Shown here: positions 1 through 9,384 of the stretch, piece by piece
Position numbering within the stretch: the stretch's first letter is position 1
Layout: each line of letters begins with the position of its first letter
Source of the DNA: Zhongshania sp.
GTDB taxonomy: Bacteria; Pseudomonadota; Gammaproteobacteria; Pseudomonadales; Spongiibacteraceae
Assembly (NCBI GenBank): GCA_018066965.1
Contig: JAGPVP010000057.1
Coordinates: 1 to 32,692, forward strand
Length of the DNA: 32,692 nucleotides
Direction of reading: 5' to 3'
The notes under the pieces: generated by a model
Seen by the model: only the letters and a program-made list of their open reading frames with translations
Databases searched by the model: none
Told to the model about the DNA's origin: nothing
Translations under genes and position numbers: made by a program

Positions 1-831
1 TTCAAAGGCAACAATTCGGCTAATCGGTTGCAAATGATTCCAAACATGGCGACGACCAATCGGTTTACCTGGAACACGAACTTGGCCGTAATGCTGGAAG
101 TAGTTAAAAGTTTCAACCCATAGACGGGCGAGACACGCGCCACCTAAGCCACAAAGTGCGGCGTTAACACCACCGATTGCAAACATAGCAAGCTCAAATA
201 CAACAAAGGCAAGTATCGCTTTCCATACACGGTGATGAATAGACCAACGCGATCTGCCACGCTTCATCATGGCTTCACTTTCTAAGCGCCATCCAGTAAC
301 CGTACTTTCGTACACGGCTTTAACAGCAAACCCATAGAGGCTCGAGCCACGCGGTGCGGTATCACAATCTTCTGGTGTACCAACATCCAGATGGTGGCCT
401 ACACGGTGACCGATGTCACGTGATGCATCTAGGTAAATAACCTGTAAATAGGTGCCTATAAACTTTTGCAAAGTACCTTGCTGGTGGTAAAGCTCATGGA
501 GGCTAGGCACGCCAATAATGACGCCCAACCAAGAAACAGACAGCGTACCGCCAATCATTTCTACAGTACTCATATTGCCCTGACCAATACGCCAAGCCAA
601 AAAGAGGTAAAGCCCAACTGAGAATAGCGCACCTATCCAGATCGGGATATCTGCTAGGGCGCGGTTGCTAATGTTACGCTCTTTAGTGTCGCGCGGTAGC
701 ACGGTATCTAGAATCGCGAGGCCTGGAAGGGTTGCAAGTCCAAACCACACATAAGGCCCACCAAGGTAAATACCTACTGCAGTCATGATCTGCAATGCAG
801 GAGAAAAGTAATATCGTAGATAATCAAACAT
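1..831 (-). CDS. XylM/CymA-like membrane di-iron hydroxylase (3' end cut off by window edge)
   Basis: An open frame of 277 codons runs from ATG at 831 off the left edge with no stop. The protein starts MFDYLRYYFSPALQ and resembles the xylene monooxygenase hydroxylase XylM and the AlkB family. Histidine boxes of the integral-membrane non-haem di-iron fold are visible: HELYHQ (112-117), GHRVGHH (141-147) followed by GTPED, FNYFQHYG (242-249) and RHVWNH (261-266). The last His box of XylM would lie just beyond the edge; XylM is about 370 residues, so roughly 90 are missing. Several hydrophobic membrane spans are present. Such enzymes oxidise a methyl group of an aromatic or terpene ring, or an alkane end, with electrons from a reductase; none is visible here, but one could lie to the left. 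Family call is firm, substrate unknown. It diverges from an AraC-type regulator that may control it. Confidence 0.85.
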   Translation of the reverse strand, partial: MFDYLRYYFSPALQIMTAVGIYLGGPYVWFGLATLPGLAILDTVLPRDTKERNISNRALADIPIWIGALFSVGLYLFLAWRIGQGNMSTVEMIGGTLSVSWLGVIIGVPSLHELYHQQGTLQKFIGTYLQVIYLDASRDIGHRVGHHLDVGTPEDCDTAPRGSSLYGFAVKAVYESTVTGWRLESEAMMKRGRSRWSIHHRVWKAILAFVVFELAMFAIGGVNAALCGLGGACLARLWVETFNYFQHYGQVRVPGKPIGRRHVWNHLQPISRIVAFE

Positions 832-948
832 GACAACATCCGCCCATACTTATTATTTCGTAGAATTAGCAAAGACAAGCAGCTTTGAATAATCGCGGCT
901 ATCTTTTCTTGACGGTACTAAGTATGAACTTTCTAAAAATGCGAAACA

Positions 949-986
949 GGTCATTTATTGACAATATGGGGTCATTTAAAGACAAT
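949..986 (+). promoter_or_regulatory. Tandem direct repeats, candidate AraC-type operator
   Basis: GGTCATTTATTGACAAT (949-965) is followed by GGTCATTTAAAGACAAT (970-986), 15 of 17 bases identical, with starts exactly 21 bases apart, two helical turns. This is the geometry of XylS/AraC-type operators. The pair lies in the intergenic region between the XylM-like gene (start 831) and the regulator (start 1010), so the product of 1010-2047 is the natural candidate to bind. The repeats also contain TTGACA (958-963), a possible -35 element for the rightward gene, which would allow autorepression. No clear -10 partner was found on either strand. Confidence 0.6.
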
Positions 987-1009
987 AAAGCCTTAAATGG
1001 GAGAATGCG

Positions 1010-2047
1010 ATGGATTTTTCAGAGCTTAGCTTATCCACCCCCTCAATTCCGGTCGGCTACTCACGTCTCGTTGCCCGCACCCTAGGGCTCGTCGAAAAAA
1101 ACCTTCACTTGCTTTTAGCTAACACCCAGCTTCACACCAGCGACCTGCTGCTCGATGACACCTCCATAACTGGAACGCAACAGATACGCATTTTGTGTAA
1201 TGCACTAGACATATCAGGTGATGAAGCATTTGGCCTGTACTTTGGTCAAAACCTAATTCCGCCAACTCATGGCCCCCTAGGTTTTTTGGTGCATAGTAGT
1301 TCTAATTTAATCGACGCGATGGAAGCCTTTACAAACTTCCTCCCGCTGCGGATGAATCTCACGCAAATGGACATTAGTACCAACGACAACTGGCTGGAAT
1401 GCCACTTTCACGCTAACCCTCAGGTCGATCCCAAAGTTTACCGCTTAGTTATTGAAGCACTAAGTCTGGGGGTATTCGCAATCACCGAGTTTATATTAGG
1501 ACGTCCGCTTACCGAGGGCCACCTACAACTCCTCTACCCCGCGCCTAATTACAAAGCTCAATATCGACGGTTCTATCCCTGCGAAGTGCATTTTTCCGCG
1601 TCCAGTAACACCTTGCGCATCCCCATTGCACTAATCAATACGCCCAATGCGTCGGCCGAGCACAATAATTACGAATACGCCTTAAATCAGTGCAAAAGCT
1701 TACTTGATCAACTCAACGAAGGTCAGCTCGACACCAAAACGAAAGTACGTAAGTTATTGCTTTCCCATCCCAACCACCAACTTTCAGAGGATGCCGTCGC
1801 TGCGACCATGTTTATTAGTAAACGAACATTGGCACGGCGTTTAAACACTGAGAACACCGGGTTTAGAGAGGTGCGGGACGATGTGCTCTCATCTCTTGCC
1901 AGCGGCTATCTACTAGATACCCACCTGTCGGTCGATGCTATTGCGAGCTTACTCAACTATCACGACAGTTCTAATTTTCGACGCGCCTTCAAACGCTGGC
2001 ACACCATCCCCCCAGAAAAATTTCGCAGCAAACATAAAGCTCAATAA
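1010..2047 (+). CDS. AraC-family transcriptional regulator with arabinose-binding-like N-terminal domain
   Basis: The 345-residue protein has the OruR/ArgR-type layout: an N-terminal ligand-sensing domain (roughly residues 20-205, Arabinose_bd type) and a C-terminal double helix-turn-helix (roughly 245-342). The second helix-turn-helix carries the expected signature, with SVDAIASLLNYHDSSNFRRA followed by FKRW and PPEKFR. The ATG at 1010 has GGGAG about five bases upstream. An upstream overlapping frame from 885 has no family features and was not used. It is divergent from the XylM-like hydroxylase, and twin direct repeats lie between them, so it probably activates hydrocarbon oxidation in response to substrate. 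The family is clear; effector and targets are inference. Confidence 0.9.
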   Translation: MDFSELSLSTPSIPVGYSRLVARTLGLVEKNLHLLLANTQLHTSDLLLDDTSITGTQQIRILCNALDISGDEAFGLYFGQNLIPPTHGPLGFLVHSSSNLIDAMEAFTNFLPLRMNLTQMDISTNDNWLECHFHANPQVDPKVYRLVIEALSLGVFAITEFILGRPLTEGHLQLLYPAPNYKAQYRRFYPCEVHFSASSNTLRIPIALINTPNASAEHNNYEYALNQCKSLLDQLNEGQLDTKTKVRKLLLSHPNHQLSEDAVAATMFISKRTLARRLNTENTGFREVRDDVLSSLASGYLLDTHLSVDAIASLLNYHDSSNFRRAFKRWHTIPPEKFRSKHKAQ

Positions 2048-2132
2048 TCGGCACTGAAAATCGATACCATAAAAATCCTCTGACTATCGGTATACTGATC
2101 TTTATCAGACATATAGAAACAGGCTTCAGCGA

Positions 2133-3641
2133 ATGCACAACACCAAATCAAACTCACTGATTCAGCGCTGGCTTAACGGCCTTGAGGTAATGGGCAACCG
2201 ACTTCCCAATCCGGTACTGATGTTCATCTATTTTTGTCTAGCCATCATCGCAATCTCTGTGGTGTCAGAATACTTCAACATTGCCGCCAAACACCCCGTT
2301 ACCGCTGACATCATCAGCGCCAAATCGCTATTAAGCAGCGACGGCATAAAATGGATGGTAGGCAATGCCGTCAACAATTTTATTCAGTTCGCACCGGTAG
2401 GCTCAGTATTAGTGGCGATTTTAGGGATTGCCGTAGCCGAGGACTCCGGCCTTCTCGGCCATGCCCTGCAACGCGTTGCCGCCAATGCACCGCCAAGAGT
2501 ATTAAGCAGCGTTGTGGTCTTTGCTGGGGTGATGTCTAGCATCGGCTTTGACTCTGGTTACGTGGTGCTCATTCCACTGGCGGCACTTATCTTTAAAGCC
2601 GCGGGACGTTCACCACTCGCGGGTATTGCCGCCGCCTTTGCCGGTGTTTCAGGTGGTTATAGCGCCAATCTACTACTCGGCCCTGTAGATGCCATCCTGT
2701 CAGGCATAAGTACCGAAGCGGTTGCTTTAGTCGCACCTGATCGTCTAGTTTTAACCAGCGCCAACTACTATTTCACTTTAATCTCTACCGTGTTCATTAC
2801 CATTGCCGGCGCGTGGGTGAATGAAAAAATCGTCGAGCCACGCCTAGCTAAGCCAACGGCGTCACATGATGATAATCAGGAACTGAATAAGAACTCTGCT
2901 GAGCTAAAAACAGCGCTAAGACGAGTAGGAATTTTTAGCATTGCCTTCGTCGGGTTTCTTCTTTACTTAGTCCTGCCCGCCAACGGCCTAATGCGCAACC
3001 CAGATCCCAGCGGCCTAGCAGCACTCCCGCTGCTGAATGGCATCGTGGTATTTATTGCGCTTTACGCCACCATCAGCGGCATCATTTTTGGCTACAGCAC
3101 CGGCAAATATCAACGTCACCACGATTGGATTGCCGGCATGGAGAAAGGTATTGGCACCCTATCCGGCTATCTTGTACTTATGTTTTTTGCCGCTCAGTTT
3201 GTTAATTATTTCAACTGGACCGGATTAGGCGCCATCTCTGCGATAAATGGCGCCAACTGGCTTGCAGGGCTCGGCTTATCAAAAATTAGCTTACTCGTCG
3301 GGTTTATCCTAATTAGCGCCAGCATCAATCTTTTAATTGGCAGCGCCTCTGCGAAATGGGCATTAATGGCGCCGATTTTTATTCCAATGTTGTATTTGCT
3401 GGGGGTGGACCCCGAGTCGGCGCAAATGGCATATCGAATAGGAGATTCAAGCACAAATATTATTACACCACTTATGCCATATTTTGGCGTTGTGGTTGCG
3501 TTTGCACAGCGCCATGACAACACTGCAGGGATGGGTACATTAATTGCTTTAATGCTGCCCTACTCGATGGTCTTTCTTATCGGTTGGTCGCTGCTACTCA
3601 GTGTGTGGCTGGCGGTAGGTTTACCCTTGGGGCCGGGCTAA
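2133..3641 (+). CDS. AbgT-family transporter (p-aminobenzoyl-glutamate / drug efflux type)
   Basis: The 502-residue protein is almost wholly hydrophobic, with about a dozen membrane segments. The N-terminal stretch reads like AbgT (LIQRWLNGLEVMGNRLPNP), and the family block IGDSSTNIITPLMPYFG followed by AFAQRHD is present near residues 431-455. AbgT members either import p-aminobenzoyl-glutamate or export sulfonamides by proton exchange in the inner membrane; sequence alone does not decide which. No folate hydrolase genes (abgA/B) are adjacent, which argues mildly against the E. coli uptake system. The chosen ATG at 2133 has only a weak AGG upstream. A TATACT at 2091-2096 could be a -10 box, but no good -35 was seen. 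The gene converges on phoU. Confidence 0.9.
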   Translation: MHNTKSNSLIQRWLNGLEVMGNRLPNPVLMFIYFCLAIIAISVVSEYFNIAAKHPVTADIISAKSLLSSDGIKWMVGNAVNNFIQFAPVGSVLVAILGIAVAEDSGLLGHALQRVAANAPPRVLSSVVVFAGVMSSIGFDSGYVVLIPLAALIFKAAGRSPLAGIAAAFAGVSGGYSANLLLGPVDAILSGISTEAVALVAPDRLVLTSANYYFTLISTVFITIAGAWVNEKIVEPRLAKPTASHDDNQELNKNSAELKTALRRVGIFSIAFVGFLLYLVLPANGLMRNPDPSGLAALPLLNGIVVFIALYATISGIIFGYSTGKYQRHHDWIAGMEKGIGTLSGYLVLMFFAAQFVNYFNWTGLGAISAINGANWLAGLGLSKISLLVGFILISASINLLIGSASAKWALMAPIFIPMLYLLGVDPESAQMAYRIGDSSTNIITPLMPYFGVVVAFAQRHDNTAGMGTLIALMLPYSMVFLIGWSLLLSVWLAVGLPLGPG

Positions 3642-3651
3642 CAGCCCCAAG
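3626..3651. terminator. GC-rich hairpin between convergent abgT-family gene and phoU
   Basis: CTTGGGGC (3626-3633) and GCCCCAAG (3644-3651) form a perfect 8-pair stem around a 10-base loop that contains the transporter's TAA stop codon (3639-3641). Neither strand has a T run after it, so it is not a textbook intrinsic terminator. Its place between two convergent genes only 31 bases apart suggests it helps end both transcripts or protects their 3' ends. Confidence 0.4.
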
Positions 3652-3672
3652 TGAATGATGAAAGTCTGCGTA

Positions 3673-4389
3673 TTACTCTTGTACCGTCGCCGCCATTTCA
3701 TCGATATCAACATGCCGAACATTAGCGCCTTTGACGAGGTATATAACGTGTTCCGCAATATTGCGCGCGTGATCACCTACTCGCTCCAGTGAACGCAAGG
3801 CCCACATGACCTGCAGTACCGACGAAATAGTGCGCGGGTCTTCGATCATATACGTGACCAAACTGCGCATTGCCGTGCCGTATTCCAAATCAACCGCTTT
3901 ATCTTCTTCAGCCACTTCCAGTGCCAAATCAATATCAAGCCGTGCAAACGAATCCAGTGCATTGCGCACCATGCCAGAAACATGATCACCTATATGACGA
4001 ATTTCAAGCACACTGCGCGGTAAGCCGCCAAGTTCGGTAAGTTTAATGGCACTGTCTGCGACCTTGCTGGCTTCGTCGCCCATGCGTTCAAGATCGCTTA
4101 AAATTTTGCTGATCGACAATACTAAGCGTAAATCACTCGCTGCTGGCTGACGCCGCGCAAGAATAATCGTGCACTCTTCATCAATCGATACTTCTAAATT
4201 ATTAACAACCTTGTCCCCTAGTTTTACGTCCGAGGCTAGACCTGTGTCCAAATTCATAAACGCATTAGTCGCGTCGGCAACCTGTTTTTCAACCAAGCCG
4301 CCCATTTCTAACATTCGCGTTTTAATATCATCTAGCTCGGTATTAAATTGCTGCGATATATGATGCGTGTGTAAGCTTTTTTCTTTCAT
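3673..4389 (-). CDS. phoU: Phosphate signalling regulator PhoU
   Basis: The protein of 238 residues has the two PhoU three-helix repeats, with metal-binding-type acidic motifs such as LERMGDEASKVADSA and LERVGDHARNIAEHVIYL. PhoU links the PstSCAB transporter to the PhoR kinase and keeps the Pho regulon off when phosphate is plentiful. The start is taken at ATG 4389, which has GGGAG seven bases upstream; a longer frame from a TTG at 4416 lacks such support. It is the last gene of pstC-pstA-pstB-phoU, 30 bases after pstB. Length and order match the family closely. Confidence 0.96.
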   Translation of the reverse strand: MKEKSLHTHHISQQFNTELDDIKTRMLEMGGLVEKQVADATNAFMNLDTGLASDVKLGDKVVNNLEVSIDEECTIILARRQPAASDLRLVLSISKILSDLERMGDEASKVADSAIKLTELGGLPRSVLEIRHIGDHVSGMVRNALDSFARLDIDLALEVAEEDKAVDLEYGTAMRSLVTYMIEDPRTISSVLQVMWALRSLERVGDHARNIAEHVIYLVKGANVRHVDIDEMAATVQE

Positions 4390-4419
4390 AGTCAATCTCC
4401 CAAAATCTGTCAGCAAACC

Positions 4420-5286
4420 TTAACCATAGCGACCGGTAATGTAATCTTCGGTTTGCTTGTTAGTGGGGTTTGTAAAAAGAATATCTGTATTATCAAATTC
4501 GATTAACTTACCCATATACATAAACGCCGTATAGTCAGAAACACGCGCTGCCTGTTGCATATTGTGGGTAACAATAACGATAGTATATTGGTCTTTCAGT
4601 TCGTAAATTAGTTCTTCAATTTTCAGTGTTGAAATCGGGTCTAGGGCTGACGCTGGCTCATCTAGTAGCAGAACTTCGGGTTCTACCGCAATAGTGCGCG
4701 CAATAACCAAACGCTGTTGCTGACCGCCTGACATTCCCAAGGCATTGTCATGTAAACGATCTTTTACTTCGTCCCATAATGCAGCGCCGCGCAAAGAGCG
4801 TTCAACCACTTCATCTAACACACGCTTTTTATTTATTCCCTGAATCCGCAATCCATACGCAACATTTTCGTAAATAGATTTAGGGAAAGGGTTCGGCTTT
4901 TGAAATACCATACCGACTCGACGTCGCAGAGTCGCGACATCCACGCGCTTGTCATAAATATTTGAGCCATCTAAAGAGATACCGCCATCTACTCGGCAGC
5001 TATCCACCAAATCATTCATGCGATTAAAGCAGCGCAGCAAGGTTGACTTGCCGCAGCCACTGGGGCCGATAAACGCGGTGACTTTCTTACGTGGAATTAC
5101 CATATTGACGTCAAACAACGCCTGTTTTTCCCCGTAATACAAATCGAGATTATCTACGGTTAACGTTATATCTTCGTCGTGAATTGATTGTTCCACACGA
5201 TTGCGTCCCAGCGACTCCATATTAATAGCGTGCGCCTTTACATTTGATTTGTCACTTGTCATAAAACTCGCCGCCTTATCGTTCAC
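4420..5286 (-). CDS. pstB: Phosphate ABC transporter ATP-binding protein PstB
   Basis: All ABC ATPase signatures are present: Walker [10 protein letters not shown] (74-82), Q-loop Gln at 129, signature MSGGQQQR (185-192), Walker B VLLLDEP (205-211) and the switch His at 241. The body is close to Pseudomonas PstB, including the shared [11 protein letters not shown] opening and ending [10 protein letters not shown]. It powers phosphate import through PstA/PstC at the inner membrane. The start shown is GTG at 5286, two bases after the pstA stop, which suggests coupled translation. An ATG at 5262 is the alternative and would remove eight residues. The N-terminal 40 residues are variable in the family, so the exact start is uncertain; function is not. 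Confidence 0.96.
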   Translation of the reverse strand: MNDKAASFMTSDKSNVKAHAINMESLGRNRVEQSIHDEDITLTVDNLDLYYGEKQALFDVNMVIPRKKVTAFIGPSGCGKSTLLRCFNRMNDLVDSCRVDGGISLDGSNIYDKRVDVATLRRRVGMVFQKPNPFPKSIYENVAYGLRIQGINKKRVLDEVVERSLRGAALWDEVKDRLHDNALGMSGGQQQRLVIARTIAVEPEVLLLDEPASALDPISTLKIEELIYELKDQYTIVIVTHNMQQAARVSDYTAFMYMGKLIEFDNTDILFTNPTNKQTEDYITGRYG

Positions 5287-5288
5287 GC

Positions 5289-6989
5289 TTACATTTCCAG
5301 TGATTTGTATTTCTCGCGTAAATGATTACGCAAGGCCACCGCACTTAAATTGAGTAAGGCGATGATAACTACCAATAGCAAGGCCGTGGCATACACTAAC
5401 GGTCTCGCTGCTTCTACATTCGGACTCTGGAACCCAACATCATAAATGTGAAAGCCCAAGTGCATAAATTTTTGATCGAGATGGAAATAAGGGAAGTTTC
5501 CATCTACCGGTAGCGACGGCGCCAGTTTTACAACACCAACCAACATCAAGGGCGCCACTTCGCCCGCTGCCCGCGCTACCGCCAATATCAAACCGGTCAT
5601 CATCGCCGGGCTCGCCATCGGTATCACCACACGCCACAGGGTTTCAGCTTTAGTCGCGCCTAACGCCAAGCTACCTTCACGCAAATTACGGGGAATACGA
5701 GACAAGCCCTCCTCGGTCGCCACAATAACAACCGGCAAGGTTAACAAGGCCAAGGTCACCGATGCCCACAGCAAGCCAGGCGTGCCAAACGTGGGGGCCG
5801 GCAATGCTTCAGGGAAAAATACCTTATCCATTTCAGAGCCTAGGAAATAGATAAAAAAGCCCAAACCAAACACGCCGTAAACAATAGAGGGAACCCCCGC
5901 TAAATTATTCACCGCAATACGAACAATACGTGTCATCAAGCCCTGCTTCGCGTATTCGCGTAAATACACTGCGGCAATCACACCAAAAGGCGTGACCAAG
6001 ACCGACATAATCAGCACCATAATGACCGTACCAAAAATGGCTGGGAAAATACCGCCTTCCGTATTCGCCTCACGCGGTTCGTCCGTTAAGAATTCACCAA
6101 ACTTAGCGAAGTAAAAGCCTATTTTTTGAATAAAGCTCATACTATTAGGCTTATAGGCCTTCACCACCGTAGCGATACGCTGCTCTTTAATTTGTCCCGC
6201 CGCAGTTTTCATCGTGAAACTATCGCGATGCCACTGCTGGTACAAATCAGCCAACTGCGACTGCAGCGCTTTATATTGCACATCTAATTCTGCGCGCTCC
6301 GCAGCCAAGTCGGCCTGCGCTTGTTGACCCCTGCCGTCTGCCACGGCGTTATCAAGTTCTAAGCGGCGCTCCTTTAAACGTAATTTTTCGAGGCGATAAT
6401 TTATCGCGCCAATATCTTTCTTCTCAATTTTTTTAATCTGTTCATGAATGCCATTTGCACGGTTTACTCGTTCTTGAAATACATCCCATGCACCGCCTTC
6501 TTCTCCGCTGGCAAGCACCTTGCCCTGCTCTTTAACATTTTGTAAAAAACCGTAAAAATTTCCCCATTCACGACGTTCAATAACAACCGCATCTTTAGGG
6601 TAACTAATGTCATTCAAGTAGCGACTAATAACCCATTTAAAGTCAGCGCCACTGACGTCGCGATTACCTAGCTTAACTAACTGGCGATCAACAAACGCAT
6701 CATCAGTATCTATTTTAAAACCCGCGCTTAACAACTGCTCAATCGGAACGGCTTCTGATTCAACTTGTTCAGCTAATACAGCTACAGCGATCTCACTTGG
6801 TAAATCATATTGCGCTTGCATCACCGAAGCCGGCCAAAAATGTCCAAAACCGCGAACCGCTAATAATAAAAGCAAGCCGACAACCGCCAGAGTGCTTATC
6901 GTTACCGCTGCAGCATTCAGCCAGATCATAGGCTCGCCGCGCTTACACCATTCTATAAAGCCTTGCTTGTTATCATCGTGCAATGACAT
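5289..6989 (-). CDS. pstA: Phosphate ABC transporter permease PstA (long form)
   Basis: At 566 residues this is nearly twice the E. coli length and matches the long PstA of Pseudomonas-like bacteria. One membrane span (about 21-46) is followed by a hydrophilic, presumably periplasmic insert (about 50-290), which includes a heptad-like, coiled-coil-prone stretch (about 178-252). The MetI-type permease core is at about 312-560, and its EAA loop reads [15 protein letters not shown] (438-452). With PstC it forms the phosphate channel energised by PstB. The ATG at 6989 has GGGAAG about nine bases upstream. It lies 56 bases after pstC and two bases before pstB. The insert's function is not known to me. 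Confidence 0.95.
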   Translation of the reverse strand: MSLHDDNKQGFIEWCKRGEPMIWLNAAAVTISTLAVVGLLLLLAVRGFGHFWPASVMQAQYDLPSEIAVAVLAEQVESEAVPIEQLLSAGFKIDTDDAFVDRQLVKLGNRDVSGADFKWVISRYLNDISYPKDAVVIERREWGNFYGFLQNVKEQGKVLASGEEGGAWDVFQERVNRANGIHEQIKKIEKKDIGAINYRLEKLRLKERRLELDNAVADGRGQQAQADLAAERAELDVQYKALQSQLADLYQQWHRDSFTMKTAAGQIKEQRIATVVKAYKPNSMSFIQKIGFYFAKFGEFLTDEPREANTEGGIFPAIFGTVIMVLIMSVLVTPFGVIAAVYLREYAKQGLMTRIVRIAVNNLAGVPSIVYGVFGLGFFIYFLGSEMDKVFFPEALPAPTFGTPGLLWASVTLALLTLPVVIVATEEGLSRIPRNLREGSLALGATKAETLWRVVIPMASPAMMTGLILAVARAAGEVAPLMLVGVVKLAPSLPVDGNFPYFHLDQKFMHLGFHIYDVGFQSPNVEAARPLVYATALLLVVIIALLNLSAVALRNHLREKYKSLEM

Positions 6990-7045
6990 GACTTAACTTC
7001 CCGTATCTCTTGCTCTGGCGCGCCAGCAAATTTAGCAATAACAAA

Positions 7046-9277
7046 TCAAAGGTTTCCGTAACGCATGCGCAGTCTTTGGCGAACCGTTTCTGCGATGGTG
7101 TTAACCACAAAGGTAAACATAAACAAGACAAACGCTGCTAAAAACAGTACTCGATAATGCGAGCTATCTACTTCTGTTTCGCCAATCTCGACCGCGATAT
7201 TGGCAGCCAAGGTGCGCATACCCTCAAAGATATTCGCATCCATAATCGGTGTATTACCGGTAGCCATCAGCACTATCATGGTTTCACCAACCGCGCGTCC
7301 CATGCCGATCATCAAGGCAGAGAAAATACCGGGGCTAGCTGTGGGCATCACCACCCCAACTAGGCTTTGCCACGGCGTCGCTCCCAGCGCTAAAGAACCG
7401 TAGCTCAGATGTTTAGGCACTGAGAAAATAGCGTCTTCGGCAATCGAGAAAATAGTAGGTATAACCGCAAAGCCCATCGCGATACCGACCACGAGCGCGT
7501 TGCGCTGATCAAAAGAAACACCGATATCGTTCGTTAGCCACGCACGCATATCACCGTCAAAGAACATCCGCTCCATCGGCGCACTTGCCTCGACGCAGCC
7601 CATAACAACCGCGAGTACAACGGGTACCAGTAACAGCGAATGCCAACCGTCAGGAACGTGCCGACGGAAGTTACTAGGCAGCCGCGACCACGACCACGCA
7701 AACAATAAAACACCTACGGGCAGTAACAGGAATAGCGAGAATATTGCGGGTAAGTTTTTCTCTATGAACGGCGCCAACCATAAACCGGCCAAAAATCCGA
7801 GAATCACCGTAGGCAGCGCTTCCATTAGCTCAATTAGAGGCTTAGTTTTTCTGCGCAGCGCGGGAGCCATAAAGTAAGCGGTATAAATAGCGCCACAGAT
7901 TGCCAGTGGCGCGGCAATAAGCATCGCATAAAATGCGGCTTTCAGGGTGCCGAAGGCCAGCGGCGCAAAACTGTATTTTGCTTCGAAATCATTGCTGGAC
8001 GCCGACGATTGCCAAACATAATCGGGTTCGGGGTAGCTCTCGTACCACACCTTGCTCCAAAGTGCTGACCACGATAGCTCTGGATGCTCGTTATGCAATG
8101 CAAACGTCGCCAACCCGCCCTTAGCATTTTCTATTAACAATTTATCGGCACGAGGGGAAATGGCCATCGCGCTGACCTTACCTACGTCTAAATTTTTACT
8201 CAGCAAGCGACGATGTGATGTGGTGTAAAACAAATCTAATTGGCCTTGGCTATTTACACTGACAAAGCCCTTGCGGCGATGCTCAGTTACCAAGGCAGTA
8301 CTACCGCCTGCGGGGATATCAAATTGGCGCACAGGCTGGAGCTTATAACCAGACTCACGCTCTTTATCGCGAACAACAAACCATTGCCCAACCGAACCGT
8401 GATCACTGGCGACTAATAAAGAAATACCACCTAATAAAAACCGTACCTGACTCAGCTTACCGTTATCAAATAAATAGCCACGGTCAGTAATGGTTTGATC
8501 CCCTAAATCGATAAGCCGAAAGCCACCATCCGCCGCCAGTACGTATAGCCACTGTTGACCAGGGCCTATTAATACTCGGCTTGGTACAATATCCAGTATT
8601 GGCAGTGATACGTCTTCTTCACTTAAGGTAATTTCTTCACTGAGGAAATCCTCTTCTTTAACCCAGCGGCGTCCCAATAATTTACCGTTGCTAACACCTA
8701 TAATCAGTAAGGCGTCATCACTGTCGCTAATGGCGACTTGCTCAAGCGCGCTGCCTTCTGACAGCAAAAATGCTTGATCGCCATAAGGGAAACGTAATTC
8801 AGGTGTGATCAAACGTTGGTCGTTTGGGTAGCTGGTTCGGTAATCATGTTTAGCGATCAGTACCTTGCCATCGCTAAGCCCTAGTGCAAATAGGCGGCTT
8901 TCCTCGGACTCCAACGCAAAGCTAAGAATTTCCGCGCCGTTCAAGGGTAGATGGCTTTCAGACAACAACTCGCCATCGTTTAAAGTAAAAAAAGCGGCGT
9001 CGCCGTCGCGATCTAATCTAAATCCGACTTCAGCCTGCTCTTCCATCGCAAGATATAAAGCTGGGACATTACTCGCTGCGGTGAATTGTGAGCTGGCTTT
9101 AATTGACGCTGACTGAAACAGCGGCATGATTTCATACAAGAGATAGAAAAAGATAAGCAGGATCGCAAACAACACGCCTATACCACCGGCGGTGATTGTT
9201 GTCGTAGCTATTCCGTCCTTCACTTGACGCCATTTGCGGTAGGCGGAAGCGGTAGCTCGTACCTCAGATTGACTCAT
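7046..9277 (-). CDS. pstC: Phosphate ABC transporter permease PstC (long form)
   Basis: The 743-residue protein has an N-terminal membrane span (about 33-55), then a soluble domain of roughly 350 residues rich in short beta-strand-like segments (for example LFALGLSDGKVLIAKHD, and SVNSQGQLDLFYTTSHRR), suggestive of a beta-propeller-like fold, and a C-terminal permease core. The EAA loop [20 protein letters not shown] and the family block GMGRAVGETMIVLMATGNTP are plain. E. coli PstC is about 320 residues, so the soluble domain is an addition shared with long PstC proteins of Pseudomonas relatives. It opens the pstC-pstA-pstB-phoU unit, with its own PhoB-box-like repeats upstream at 9312-9340. 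Confidence 0.95.
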   Translation of the reverse strand: MSQSEVRATASAYRKWRQVKDGIATTTITAGGIGVLFAILLIFFYLLYEIMPLFQSASIKASSQFTAASNVPALYLAMEEQAEVGFRLDRDGDAAFFTLNDGELLSESHLPLNGAEILSFALESEESRLFALGLSDGKVLIAKHDYRTSYPNDQRLITPELRFPYGDQAFLLSEGSALEQVAISDSDDALLIIGVSNGKLLGRRWVKEEDFLSEEITLSEEDVSLPILDIVPSRVLIGPGQQWLYVLAADGGFRLIDLGDQTITDRGYLFDNGKLSQVRFLLGGISLLVASDHGSVGQWFVVRDKERESGYKLQPVRQFDIPAGGSTALVTEHRRKGFVSVNSQGQLDLFYTTSHRRLLSKNLDVGKVSAMAISPRADKLLIENAKGGLATFALHNEHPELSWSALWSKVWYESYPEPDYVWQSSASSNDFEAKYSFAPLAFGTLKAAFYAMLIAAPLAICGAIYTAYFMAPALRRKTKPLIELMEALPTVILGFLAGLWLAPFIEKNLPAIFSLFLLLPVGVLLFAWSWSRLPSNFRRHVPDGWHSLLLVPVVLAVVMGCVEASAPMERMFFDGDMRAWLTNDIGVSFDQRNALVVGIAMGFAVIPTIFSIAEDAIFSVPKHLSYGSLALGATPWQSLVGVVMPTASPGIFSALMIGMGRAVGETMIVLMATGNTPIMDANIFEGMRTLAANIAVEIGETEVDSSHYRVLFLAAFVLFMFTFVVNTIAETVRQRLRMRYGNL

Positions 9278-9311
9278 TTCTTCTGGCTCTCTGAAAACTC
9301 ACAAACACAAT

Positions 9312-9340
9312 ATGACAATTTTGTTACAATTTGATGACGA
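9312..9340 (-). promoter_or_regulatory. PhoB box upstream of pstC
   Basis: Read on the minus strand, TTGTAAC-AAAA-TTGTCAT (9329 to 9312) has the 7-4-7 direct-repeat form of a Pho box. A third, weaker copy, CGTCATC, lies 11 bases further upstream (9340 to 9334). The site is 35 bases before the pstC start and downstream of the pstS terminator, so it can give pstCAB-phoU its own phosphate-starvation promoter. No strong -10 box is visible, which lowers confidence. Confidence 0.65.
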
Positions 9341-9351
9341 TCGCCGCGATC

Positions 9352-9384
9352 AAAAAAAATGCCGCATGTGCTTCTGCGGCATTT
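9352..9384 (-). terminator. Intrinsic terminator after pstS
   Basis: On the minus strand the stem AATGCCGCA / TGCGGCATT encloses an 8-base loop and runs straight into a tract of eight T (the A run at 9352-9359 of the plus strand). It sits about 20 bases after the pstS stop. This would end most pstS transcripts before pstC, matching the need for more binding protein than transporter. Confidence 0.85.

Noticed and set aside
885..1085. 66-codon plus-strand frame upstream of the AraC gene
   Set aside because: It overlaps the start of the regulator in another frame, has no ribosome-binding site and no recognisable features; the region is better read as control DNA.
4390..4416. TTG start for PhoU giving nine extra residues
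   Set aside because: ATG 4389 has GGGAG at the right distance and gives the normal family length.
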